Positions 1 to 7,783 of a stretch of 64,000 bases of DNA are shown here, in pieces. Source of the stretch: Litoribrevibacter albus. Its GTDB lineage: Bacteria > Pseudomonadota > Gammaproteobacteria > Pseudomonadales > Litoribrevibacteraceae. Each line of letters starts with the position of its first letter. Positions within the stretch are counted from its first letter, which is position 1. Location of the stretch: assembly GCF_030159995.1 (NCBI RefSeq), contig NZ_BSNM01000009.1, forward strand, positions 124,001 through 188,000, written 5' to 3'. A program made the translations under genes and the position numbers. The notes beneath the pieces were generated by a model that searched no databases, was not told where the DNA came from, and saw only the letters and a program-made list of their open reading frames with translations.

Positions 1-416
1 TTCTGACCGTTTGGCGGAAAGCCCATCAGTTCAACCCCCAAACAGCCTCTGCAACCACTTGGCTTTTCACCATTGTCCGAAACAAGCGGATCGATATGGC
101 CAGGAAGGGAAAATATGAGCAAGTACTGTCAGAGGATCTCTACCCCGAACCTACAACCGTTGATCTGGAAACCGATGTTGAAAGAGATCTGAACGGACAA
201 ATCGTTCGTACCCTTATTACCGCTCTACCAGATGAACAACGTCAAATTGTTTATATGGTGTATTTCGAAGGAAAAACCCACTCTGAGATCTCGAATGAGT
301 TAGATCTCCCGTTGGGTACGATTAAATCCAGACTGCGCCTGGCAATGAAAAAATTAGACGCGCTAGTACAAGAGCAGATGACATGGCTAATTATCATCCT
401 AATGACGAACTTTTAA
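1..416 (+). CDS. ECF-family RNA polymerase sigma factor, 5' end outside the window
   Basis: The reading frame is open from the first bases of the window, so the gene starts upstream; the ATG at 96 is internal. The visible part begins in sigma region 2 (VWRKAHQFNP, then TWLFTIVRNKRID, typical of regions 2.3-2.4). It continues into a region 4 helix-turn-helix at LPDEQRQIVYMVYFEGKTHS and LPLGTIKSRLRLAMKKL. The end overlaps the next gene by 34 bp, so the two are translationally linked. The partner is a ChrR-type zinc anti-sigma factor, which places this sigma with the RpoE/ChrR (ECF11-like) group known for singlet-oxygen and oxidative stress responses. The group is inferred from the partner; the sigma fold itself is clear. 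Confidence 0.9.
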   Translation, partial: LTVWRKAHQFNPQTASATTWLFTIVRNKRIDMARKGKYEQVLSEDLYPEPTTVDLETDVERDLNGQIVRTLITALPDEQRQIVYMVYFEGKTHSEISNELDLPLGTIKSRLRLAMKKLDALVQEQMTWLIIILMTNF

Positions 417-1021
417 TGACCTTCACAGCAGGGCATCTTACCAATGCGCTTGGCATTCTGGTAGCGTGTCATGTGGATCGCTGTAAAGTCTGTCAGGCAA
501 AAGCGCATAGTTTCGAACAGCTCGGCGGGGACATCCTCGAATTGGCGGAACCTGTTGCCGTTTCAAATACAACTCGCACCGCTCTTCTCAATCGGCTGAA
601 TGACACGGTTAAGCCGGATCACAAGGTAGAGACAAACCCGGATTCTCGTGTCCCCCGTCCTCTCTGGCGGTTTATCGATAACGATCTGAACCAACTGAAC
701 TGGAAAGGCTTAATTCCTAGCATCCAGGAAATCACCCTGCCATTTTCCAATGACACATACACTGCAAAGTTATTCAAAATATCGGCGGGTAAAGAAATCG
801 CAGAACACACTCACAAGGGAAATGAATTTACCTTGGTGTTGGATGGCGCTTTTTCAGACATTCTAGGGAGTTATTACCCGGGTGATTTCGTGGTCGCAAA
901 CACCGACACATTACACCGGCCCTACGCGCATAAAGACAAGGACTGCATTTGTTTTGCTGTTCTGGATGCGCCGTTAAAAATGACGGGCTTATTTACCCAG
1001 CTATTAAACCCTTTTCTCTGA
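383..1021 (+). CDS. chrR: ChrR-type zinc anti-sigma factor with C-terminal cupin
   Basis: A 212-residue soluble anti-sigma factor that would hold the upstream ECF sigma inactive until stress. The N-terminal zinc anti-sigma motif is complete: His5, His30, Cys34 and Cys37 (in ACHVDRCKVC), offset by one residue from the zinc ligands of Rhodobacter ChrR. The C-terminal half (about 105-205) is a cupin with EHTHKGNEF and a later TLHRPYAH, which supply the second metal site. It begins inside the end of the sigma gene, as usual for this pair. The trigger in related systems is singlet oxygen or organic hydroperoxides; that role is inferred here. Confidence 0.9.
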   Translation: MANYHPNDELLMTFTAGHLTNALGILVACHVDRCKVCQAKAHSFEQLGGDILELAEPVAVSNTTRTALLNRLNDTVKPDHKVETNPDSRVPRPLWRFIDNDLNQLNWKGLIPSIQEITLPFSNDTYTAKLFKISAGKEIAEHTHKGNEFTLVLDGAFSDILGSYYPGDFVVANTDTLHRPYAHKDKDCICFAVLDAPLKMTGLFTQLLNPFL

Positions 1022-1061
1022 TTCACATCTCCGACCTGCATCAACAGCGGCGTTACGCTGG

Positions 1062-1826
1062 CTAATCAGCCAAATGATGATCGGTATGTGTCTCGGGGTC
1101 ATGATGAGACAAGTCGCTTTTCGCATGAATATGAAGATGCGAATGACTGTGCTGATGAGGATGTCGATGCATTACCGCATCAACCAATGACCCCTCTCTC
1201 ATGATCATCGCCCTATTTGCCAAACGCTCAATCACTGTTTGGTCGTGCGAAACGATTATCATGGTCATATCCAAAGACGCCAGTAAACTCAGTAAACGCT
1301 CTTTCGAGTCATCGTCCAGTGCATTCGTTGGCTCATCCAATAAAAGCACTTCGGGCGACATAGCCAAAACAGTCGCCAACGCCACCAAACGTTTCTGACC
1401 GCCTGACAAACGATGGGTTATGCAATCACTCAAGTCAGATAACCCAAGATCCGCTAATGTCGACAACGCAATATCACGAGCTTCAGCATCAGACTTCCCC
1501 AAATTCAGCGGTCCAAACGCAACGTCTTCTAACACGGTTGGGCAAAACAGTTGATCGTCAGAATCCTGAAACAAAAGACCGACTTTTTGTCGAACCGTTC
1601 TGAAATCCGATTCGGAGACCCGTTCCTGATCAAATGCAATGAGATTGCCTGTAAAGGGTTTATTAAGGCCAACCATCATCTGCAACAAGGTGGTTTTGCC
1701 TGTGCCATTACTCCCCAACAACGCCAACCGATCACCGCGCTCTAGCGTCATCGTCACGTCAGAAAAGATAACCTTCGCCCCTCGTTGAAAAGAGACTCGG
1801 TCTAACGCAAAGAGGGTTTGATTCAT
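1062..1826 (-). CDS. nikO: Nickel/cobalt ECF transporter ATPase, His-rich tail
   Basis: ATP-binding subunit of an energy-coupling-factor metal importer. It shows Walker A (GSNGTGKTT, about residues 38-46), the Q-loop region (GLLFQDSDDQLF), the signature LSGGQKR and Walker B VLLLDEPTNALD, followed by the H-loop SHD. The 254-residue length is normal except for the last about 35 residues, which are packed with histidines (HRHPHQHSHSHLHIH and later HH pairs), as in proteins that buffer nickel. The start overlaps the stop of nikQ by 4 bp, showing translational coupling. It is the last gene of the nikKMLQO operon. Nickel rather than cobalt is inferred from NikK, NikL and the His tail. Confidence 0.92.
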   Translation of the reverse strand: MNQTLFALDRVSFQRGAKVIFSDVTMTLERGDRLALLGSNGTGKTTLLQMMVGLNKPFTGNLIAFDQERVSESDFRTVRQKVGLLFQDSDDQLFCPTVLEDVAFGPLNLGKSDAEARDIALSTLADLGLSDLSDCITHRLSGGQKRLVALATVLAMSPEVLLLDEPTNALDDDSKERLLSLLASLDMTMIIVSHDQTVIERLANRAMIMREGSLVDAVMHRHPHQHSHSHLHIHAKSDLSHHDPETHTDHHLAD

Positions 1827-2611
1827 AAAACGGATTCCAACGAATTAACGACTATTAGATGAAGCACAACTAACGTGACAGAGAACCCCGTTACCATCAC
1901 TAAAAACACAGTATCTTTAACGCGCCACTCGGATTCATCGGCGATTAAATAACGGCCTTGATAACCACGGCATTTCATCGCTTGCAAGACACGTTCTGAC
2001 CGTTCCAGACTTCGCACCAGCAACATTCCAATCAACCAACCGTAACTCCGCCAGGTATGCATGTTACTGCCAGGCGCGAAGGCTCTTGCTCGCATTGCTG
2101 TTCTCAAGCGTTGGTATTCCTGCCCAAGTACAGAGACATATCGAACGGTCATCAAATACAGGTGCACCAACTTATGAGGCACCTTCAAGCGAGCTAAAGC
2201 ATGACCAGTGGTTTCGGGAAGCATGGAAGCCAACAGCGTTAAAGAACACAATAAAATGGCATTAGCACGCAAGAACACCTGAATCGCGCGTTCAATCCCG
2301 TTTTCCGATACGGGCAGCAATCCAAACAACTCACCTGCCGAAGTTCCTGTTACGGTAAACGGAATAAATAAAACCAATACCAGCATGAAACATTCAAAAG
2401 GTATCAGTCGACTCATCAATCGGTCGAAAGGCAATTTCGAAGCCACCATCAAGCTTAGCGAAAAGCCACAAGCAAGCATCAACAGAAACAAAGGCTCAAT
2501 GGCAACCACTGCAATGGCAAACACCAAGGTTGCGATCAGACGGCCTCTGGGATCAAGCGCTTCCAACCACTTGGCTTTTGTAGCAGTGGCTAAAGAGGTT
2601 AGCTCACTCAT
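1823..2611 (-). CDS. nikQ: Nickel/cobalt ECF transporter transmembrane protein (CbiQ/NikQ family)
   Basis: The 262-residue integral membrane T component that couples the ATPase to the substrate-binding NikM. Hydrophobic segments occur near residues 25-60, 72-95, 108-130 and 235-258. The long cytoplasmic section carries the family's Ala-Arg-Gly-like coupling motifs, seen as RTAMRARAFAPG and QAMKCRGYQGRY. It overlaps nikL upstream by 8 bp and nikO downstream by 4 bp. Role assigned from family and operon. Confidence 0.9.
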   Translation of the reverse strand: MSELTSLATATKAKWLEALDPRGRLIATLVFAIAVVAIEPLFLLMLACGFSLSLMVASKLPFDRLMSRLIPFECFMLVLVLFIPFTVTGTSAGELFGLLPVSENGIERAIQVFLRANAILLCSLTLLASMLPETTGHALARLKVPHKLVHLYLMTVRYVSVLGQEYQRLRTAMRARAFAPGSNMHTWRSYGWLIGMLLVRSLERSERVLQAMKCRGYQGRYLIADESEWRVKDTVFLVMVTGFSVTLVVLHLIVVNSLESVL

Positions 2612-3308
2612 TCGATTCGTTCGGTTTGCGAGATTTCAACCACAAAGCGCCACCAGCCAAACCAAAGATAACACCCAACCCACCTAAAATATCACTCAAC
2701 CGCGCGCTGTTTTGATAGCGATGCAATTCTTCACGCAGGGGCGCAACTTGAGCAGCAACCGCGCGTTCTATCATCACCTCAAGCGCTTCTGCAGTTAAGG
2801 CCGATGAAGCTGCGTCCTGACCGTTTAGTGCCATCCCGTCAGGCATTGTTTTTATAGAGGAGGGTTTGGAAGACATGGCCTTTGAAGACTCGGTTTCAGA
2901 AGACATAGTTCCAGAAGACATAGTTCCAGAAGACATATTGCCAGCTTTAGGCTTAGGATTAGTCACCTCCCACACACCAATGTGGCCATCTCGCGAATCC
3001 GCTTCAACTTGAACAAAAGTGTCCATTACCGGCGGAGTTTTGAACTCCCCATTTTGATCAGTAACTACAGCACCCAATACCTGTCCGTCACGAGTTAACA
3101 AGCGAACATTGGCTTCTTTTGCTGGTGCACCGCCAACAAAGTACACGGACCCTTTAATGACATTACCCTCAAAGTAGGCAAACACTTTAAGAGCATGAGA
3201 AAAACTAAGGGAAGAAAAACACAGGGCAAAGACGAGTGTAACGAAGCGTAGTAATGAATGTGTTCTTATCACATGAGTACCGATTACATGTTTAGTGCTG
3301 AAAAGCAT
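2604..3308 (-). CDS. nikL: NikL-type accessory protein of nickel transporter
   Basis: A 234-residue envelope protein with an N-terminal signal or anchor (about 18-38), then a carboxypeptidase-regulatory-like beta domain (about 40-110: KVFAYFEGNVIKG, DQNGEFKTP) and a C-terminal membrane anchor (about 205-225) before a basic tail. This is the layout of NikL, an extra component that replaces NikN in some nickel ECF systems. The linker (about 125-155) is a Ser/Thr/Met-rich repeat of MSSGT units, encoded by three 15-bp tandem copies at 2896-2940. It sits between nikM and nikQ in the operon. Confidence 0.82.
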   Translation of the reverse strand: MLFSTKHVIGTHVIRTHSLLRFVTLVFALCFSSLSFSHALKVFAYFEGNVIKGSVYFVGGAPAKEANVRLLTRDGQVLGAVVTDQNGEFKTPPVMDTFVQVEADSRDGHIGVWEVTNPKPKAGNMSSGTMSSGTMSSETESSKAMSSKPSSIKTMPDGMALNGQDAASSALTAEALEVMIERAVAAQVAPLREELHRYQNSARLSDILGGLGVIFGLAGGALWLKSRKPNESNE

Positions 3309-3350
3309 GAATTTCTATCCTAATGTTCTAAGAACCGACACCCAGAATCC

Positions 3351-3953
3351 CTAGGATTTAAGCAAGTCGGGAGATACTTTCATGAGAAATGACAAAATAA
3401 CACCGGAGATCAATGCTTCCACGATCATCAGCGGAAGGTAGGTCACAGCGATGATCTTACCTGAGACTTGATATTCTTGACCAGTCACCGTCAGGCTCAA
3501 ATAAATAAGTATCGCCGTCATCAAAACAGACAAGCCGCCCGCAACGCTTCCCATGATACCAATCTGTTTGGGCGTAGCGTTAACAATTCTGGGCCGAAAA
3601 AACCAACCTACCAGCAACGCAGGCAAGGCAATATTGAAGGTATTCACACCTAAGGTAAGAAGCCCGCCATGCCCAAAGAATAAGCTTTGCATCAATAGTG
3701 CAACAAGAATCGCTGGCAAAGCCGTCCAACCCAGCAAAATCCCCATTACCCCATTCAGGATCAGGTGAACACTGCTCGGCCCCGCCGGCACGCTTACTAA
3801 TGATGAAACAAAAAATGCAGCCGCCAATACCGCCGCCGGAGGAATCTTATCGTGATCCAGTTTCTTAATGGCAATGGCCAACAAACCAGTGGATGCAATG
3901 GCGCCGGTAATCAACACCGGCATTGATAATATTCCGTCGGGGATATGAGCCAA
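3351..3953 (-). CDS. nikM: Nickel/cobalt ECF transporter substrate-binding membrane protein (CbiM/NikM)
   Basis: The 200-residue S component that binds the metal ion in the membrane. It starts with MAHIPDG, the family's N-terminal metal-binding signature, in which His and the free amino terminus coordinate nickel or cobalt. Five to six hydrophobic helices follow, and SVPAGPSSVHLILNG matches the conserved second metal-binding loop. It lies between nikK and nikL; the 117-bp gap to nikK carries an 8-bp-stem hairpin. Confidence 0.92.
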   Translation of the reverse strand: MAHIPDGILSMPVLITGAIASTGLLAIAIKKLDHDKIPPAAVLAAAFFVSSLVSVPAGPSSVHLILNGVMGILLGWTALPAILVALLMQSLFFGHGGLLTLGVNTFNIALPALLVGWFFRPRIVNATPKQIGIMGSVAGGLSVLMTAILIYLSLTVTGQEYQVSGKIIAVTYLPLMIVEALISGVILSFLMKVSPDLLKS

Positions 3954-4021
3954 AATTTCGTCCTGTACTGCTTTTTCTTACACGACAAACGACGTATATT
4001 GCCATTAACATCGCGTGTCAT

Positions 4022-4052
4022 AAGACGCACTCTCTGTCTGAACGTGCGTCTC
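4022..4052 (-). other. Intercistronic hairpin in the nik operon
   Basis: Inverted repeat of 8 bp (4023-4030 with 4044-4051) around a 13-nt loop, between nikK and nikM. There is no T-tract on the minus strand, so a processing or differential-expression hairpin is more likely than a full terminator. Confidence 0.4.
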
Positions 4053-4070
4053 AAAGATCGTGTGAATATG

Positions 4071-4883
4071 TTATTTCATGTCTCGGGTGCGAACCCAGAT
4101 TAATCCACCCTCTTCCACTGGCACCAGATTGCCTTCAGGGTTTTTCATTTTCTCATCTGCTTCCACCAAGGCCGCAAATCCCCACCAACCGGCTTTGGGC
4201 ATTACATAGCTAAACACACCATTGGCGTCTGCCTTGAAAACTTGAGTGATGTAACTTTCGAAAGGAACGGTTACCGAGCCATCGTTTCGCCATTCTACTT
4301 CGACTTCTGCAAATGGCACAGGCTTACCGTGTTTTTTTACAATCCCTTGAAAAAGATTACCTGTCCATAAACCATACGGACGCGTCAAAGGTTCTATTTC
4401 CACCGGTGCGCCAACCAGCGCATCCCAATTGGCTTTACCATTTAATGCATCCACCACCACTTTGGTGTGGTGCACGATCATCACACCTTCTGAAGGCTCC
4501 CAATAAGGCGCAGGTTCTATATAAAAAATGTGATCACCCGGCTTCTTAATCTGGTAGCTTGCCTGATAGCGTTTCGCTTCCCCCGATTGAGAACTCAGAG
4601 ATAAGTTACCCAACAGACTTGCTCGACCTTCAGGCGTAATGACATCCAGTACTTTGGGCTGTGCCATATCCATGACAGGCCCCAGTTCCATCGGATGGGT
4701 AAAGGTGAGATCCAGTGTCAAAGATCGCTGCTCAGCAGACTCAACAATATCCGAGCTTGGGATGATTTCCTGAAAGTGAGCATGAACAGTCGAAGAAAAT
4801 AATGAAGAAAGAAGCGTCAAAGACATCAATGCCTTAGAAAAACGCTTAGTAAATTTAGATTGAATCATGACCTCAGATGTCAT
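4071..4883 (-). CDS. nikK: NikK-type periplasmic component, DUF4198 family
   Basis: A secreted DUF4198 protein that precedes NikM in nickel ECF operons and is thought to assist metal delivery in the periplasm. I chose the ATG at 4883 (270 residues) because GAGG lies 5 bases before it; an in-frame ATG further upstream lacks a ribosome site. A hydrophobic signal segment ends at VHAHF, placing a His near the mature N terminus. The body has the family features LTFTHPMELGP, GDHIFYIEPAPYWEP and a C-terminal GWWGFAAL. First gene of nikKMLQO. No nickel enzyme gene (urease, hydrogenase) is in the window. Confidence 0.8.
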   Translation of the reverse strand: MTSEVMIQSKFTKRFSKALMSLTLLSSLFSSTVHAHFQEIIPSSDIVESAEQRSLTLDLTFTHPMELGPVMDMAQPKVLDVITPEGRASLLGNLSLSSQSGEAKRYQASYQIKKPGDHIFYIEPAPYWEPSEGVMIVHHTKVVVDALNGKANWDALVGAPVEIEPLTRPYGLWTGNLFQGIVKKHGKPVPFAEVEVEWRNDGSVTVPFESYITQVFKADANGVFSYVMPKAGWWGFAALVEADEKMKNPEGNLVPVEEGGLIWVRTRDMK

Positions 4884-4992
4884 CGTGACCTCAAATTGCA
4901 AGTGAACAGATCTATCCGTTTAGACAGGATTTCGCCCATTCTACTTGCAAATGATTTTCAAATACAGCAGCACTAATTGTTCAGGCTTTTCT

Positions 4993-6516
4993 CTACAGGT
5001 CTAGTTTCTCCTGATTTAATTTCTCCCGGTTTAGCTTCAGAGTTTCCTCTAATGCTTCAACCAGACGAGATAATACCGAAGGGTTATCATCGTCTTTAAA
5101 GGACAACGCAAACGCCTTCTGATCATCTCTGAGCTGTTCCAACCGCTGAATTGCCATCGACATGTCAGGAATCACAACTTTAGTAGATTCAGAATCGGAC
5201 TCGTCTTCCGTTTGCCCAGGAATCATCAACCGGGCTTGCTCAACCTGATCCTCCATCGCTGCGGTGGTCATTACTACCGGAGTTTCTGATTGAGGTTGGG
5301 ATTGATTCGCAAGATCAATTTCCTGCACAGATCGAACTTCACCCTCTTCCGTCAGATACACGCCATTCGTTTTCACTCGACCGAGAGCAAGCCCTTCCGG
5401 ACTGACCAAATCAAAATCCGCGTCAGCCGAACCAAGATAGATGGCACCCACGCCCACCTCAGACAGGCTCATTAACGACTCTTCACCGGTTTCAGACGTT
5501 ACCCAGACTTGTAGCTCATGAAAAATAGGATCACCTTCATCAAGCCATAAATTGCCATCAGAATCGTACTGCGCCAGCTCGCCAAACCCACTGCCGGACT
5601 GAGAGCCAAAAAGCTCAGTGCCATCATCCACTTTACCGTTATGATTACGATCAAACACCAGATATCCGCTGCCTTTCGCTAGGGTTCCTATCTGTTCTGA
5701 GACACCGTCCCCATCAATGTCGAAATCAAAGAACCGATCCTCAAGCCGAGCAGTCTCTGCCCCAAAATTAATCACCAACGGATCAGTCATCGGTCGGGAT
5801 TGCACCAGGAGTTCCGACTGGGTAGCAACACGTTCCTGACGATCCATCGCCAAATACAAACCAAAATTAATGACCCGTCCATCAGCGGTCGTCACCGTAC
5901 CATGCCCATTAAATAACTGCGTCTGATCAATCTGGGACTGAGTGTATTGCTTGATTTGCATTAACCCGGTGCCTGATACCGGAATGCTGTTCCCGGTGAG
6001 AACACGACTGCCAGACGGCCCAAACTCACCAAAGCTGCTTTGATCGTTTCTGGGCGTCACAGAAACGCCATTCACATTCACCGGGCCACCGTCGGTTGAA
6101 CTAACATTGATCGATCGATCAACGCCTGACATGCCTTGAATGTTCTGGGTATTCGGTTGAATCAGGAATCGAGCAGCGCGTTGCCCGGAAAAAACCACTG
6201 ACAGGGTTTGCTCGATAAAGGACGTATCAGTGAAGCTTGTGGTAGCTTCAGCCATTGCCCCCGCATGCATGAGTTCATTGAATGAATAGACATCGCTATT
6301 GCGATAGCTGTACTGTTTATAGGTTTGGTCGTATTCCACTCGAGTATCTTGGGAGATGCCAATAACCCGACCTGTTCTTGTGCCTGTTCCTGTTAATGCA
6401 GCGCCATCCGTAGAAGTAGTACGCTCGCTTGTATTAATCTGTTCTCGCGTTACTTCACTTAACTCTGAACGACGAGACATCGTCTCCATCTGGACATCAG
6501 ATGCAAGTATTCTCAT
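4993..6516 (-). CDS. Large acidic protein with Ca-binding DxDGDG-type repeats, unknown function
   Basis: 507 residues from the ATG at 6516, which has GGAGG 6 bases upstream; a longer frame to 6591 has no such site. There is no signal peptide. The first about 250 residues are Ser/Thr/Gln-rich. The middle contains EF-hand or dockerin-like calcium loops (FDFDIDGDGVSE, FDRNHNGKVDDGTELFG, YDSDGNLWLDEGD) followed by GVGAIYLG, a module seen in many gammaproteobacterial proteins annotated as VCBS or calcium-binding. The C-terminal about 60 residues are charged and helical. It is a single gene with no functional clue from its neighbours. Confidence 0.7.
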   Translation of the reverse strand: MRILASDVQMETMSRRSELSEVTREQINTSERTTSTDGAALTGTGTRTGRVIGISQDTRVEYDQTYKQYSYRNSDVYSFNELMHAGAMAEATTSFTDTSFIEQTLSVVFSGQRAARFLIQPNTQNIQGMSGVDRSINVSSTDGGPVNVNGVSVTPRNDQSSFGEFGPSGSRVLTGNSIPVSGTGLMQIKQYTQSQIDQTQLFNGHGTVTTADGRVINFGLYLAMDRQERVATQSELLVQSRPMTDPLVINFGAETARLEDRFFDFDIDGDGVSEQIGTLAKGSGYLVFDRNHNGKVDDGTELFGSQSGSGFGELAQYDSDGNLWLDEGDPIFHELQVWVTSETGEESLMSLSEVGVGAIYLGSADADFDLVSPEGLALGRVKTNGVYLTEEGEVRSVQEIDLANQSQPQSETPVVMTTAAMEDQVEQARLMIPGQTEDESDSESTKVVIPDMSMAIQRLEQLRDDQKAFALSFKDDDNPSVLSRLVEALEETLKLNREKLNQEKLDL

Positions 6517-6696
6517 AGTAACCTCCAGCCATTGGTGTTTATTGGCGGCCAAGCCAATAAACGTAAACCTCCATAACAGGTAATCGGCCAACTCAGTGGA
6601 ATATTAATGACCACTTATCCAAAAAAATCGGTAAAAGTATGGTTAACTAAAAGTGATACTAGAAACACAATCACGATGTAATCAGGAACAAACTAC

Positions 6697-7233
6697 ATGG
6701 CGTTAAAAGCGACAATTTTCAAAGCAAATGTTCAGATCTCAGATCTGGATCGACATTACTATGGACAACACGACCTGGTCATCGCAAGACACCCTTCTGA
6801 GACAGACCAACGCATGCTGACCCGGCTGATTGCCTTTGTGTTGAACGCTCACCCCAACCTGACGTTCACAAAAGGACTCAGTACCAAAGAGGAACCGGAG
6901 TTATGGCTCAAATCGGATCAAGGTGATATCGAACTTTGGATTGAACTGGGGCAACCGGACGAAAAGCGACTTCGTAAAGTCATCAAGCAAAGCCGTCAGG
7001 TGATCGTCTACGATATGGACTCCCCTAACTTTGAAAAATGGTGGCTTAGTCTGTCGAAAACCCTGGGTAACCCTTCCAATCTTTCCATCTACTCAATCGC
7101 GGAAGCCCCAGTTGCCGAATTGGCACAATCACTCGAACGCAGTAATGAACTACAAGCAACGATTCAGGATGATCAGATGTGGTTAAGTATGGGAGACGTT
7201 AATGTCGAAATTGCCCCTAAACGTATCCAATAA
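6697..7233 (+). CDS. yaeQ: YaeQ family protein
   Basis: 178 residues, the full family length. It matches YaeQ throughout: MALKATIFKANVQISDLDRHYY at the start, then LTRLIAFVLNAH, GDIELWIELGQPDEKRL and SRQVIVYDMDSPNFEKWW. YaeQ has a PD-(D/E)XK-like fold. Its cellular role is poorly defined; an early report tied it to haemolysin expression in enteric bacteria. Monocistronic here. Confidence 0.93.
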   Translation: MALKATIFKANVQISDLDRHYYGQHDLVIARHPSETDQRMLTRLIAFVLNAHPNLTFTKGLSTKEEPELWLKSDQGDIELWIELGQPDEKRLRKVIKQSRQVIVYDMDSPNFEKWWLSLSKTLGNPSNLSIYSIAEAPVAELAQSLERSNELQATIQDDQMWLSMGDVNVEIAPKRIQ

Positions 7234-7304
7234 TTCCCCTCTCCTTGACGGAAATATGTCTAAACTGAATCTACTTATTTATGGGATCGCTAAAGGAGAA
7301 CACC

Positions 7305-7661
7305 ATGTCTGATGAAGCACTTCATCAGCAAACCTGTGAAGCCTGCCAAGTGGGAGCCCCCTTGGTAGATGAACATGAGTTTCCTGAACTGTTGAAACAG
7401 ATACCCGACTGGTCAGTCGAAACCATTGATGACGTTCATCAACTGACGCGAAGCTATTCCTTTAAAAACTTTGTCGATGCATTGGCCTTTACAAACACAG
7501 TCGGTGCACTGGCTGAAGAGTATAATCATCATCCGGAAATTCGTACGGAATGGGGAAAGGTAACGCTGTTCTGGTGGACTCATAAAATTTCAGGTCTACA
7601 TAAAAACGATTTCATCATGGCCGCAAAGAGTGATCAGGTTTTTCTAACAACGAATAAATGA
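7305..7661 (+). CDS. phhB: Pterin-4a-carbinolamine dehydratase
   Basis: 118 residues from the ATG at 7305, which has GGAG 8 bases upstream; the in-frame ATG at 7281 lacks one. It contains the EYNHHPEI motif and the following W, W-H and D positions of the PCD signature. The enzyme regenerates dihydrobiopterin after aromatic amino acid hydroxylation, and is also used in molybdopterin metabolism in some bacteria. A molybdoenzyme gene follows 122 bp downstream, so the second use is possible. No phhA is in the window. Confidence 0.93.
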   Translation: MSDEALHQQTCEACQVGAPLVDEHEFPELLKQIPDWSVETIDDVHQLTRSYSFKNFVDALAFTNTVGALAEEYNHHPEIRTEWGKVTLFWWTHKISGLHKNDFIMAAKSDQVFLTTNK

Positions 7662-7783
7662 ATCACCGAATAACAATAAGCGTTGTAACGGCCATCACAC
7701 AGAACGTAATCAGGTTGAACAAACACATTACGCACAAACGGTTCGTTTACAACAGCATAAGAACGATAAGAGGGATAGGAAAC

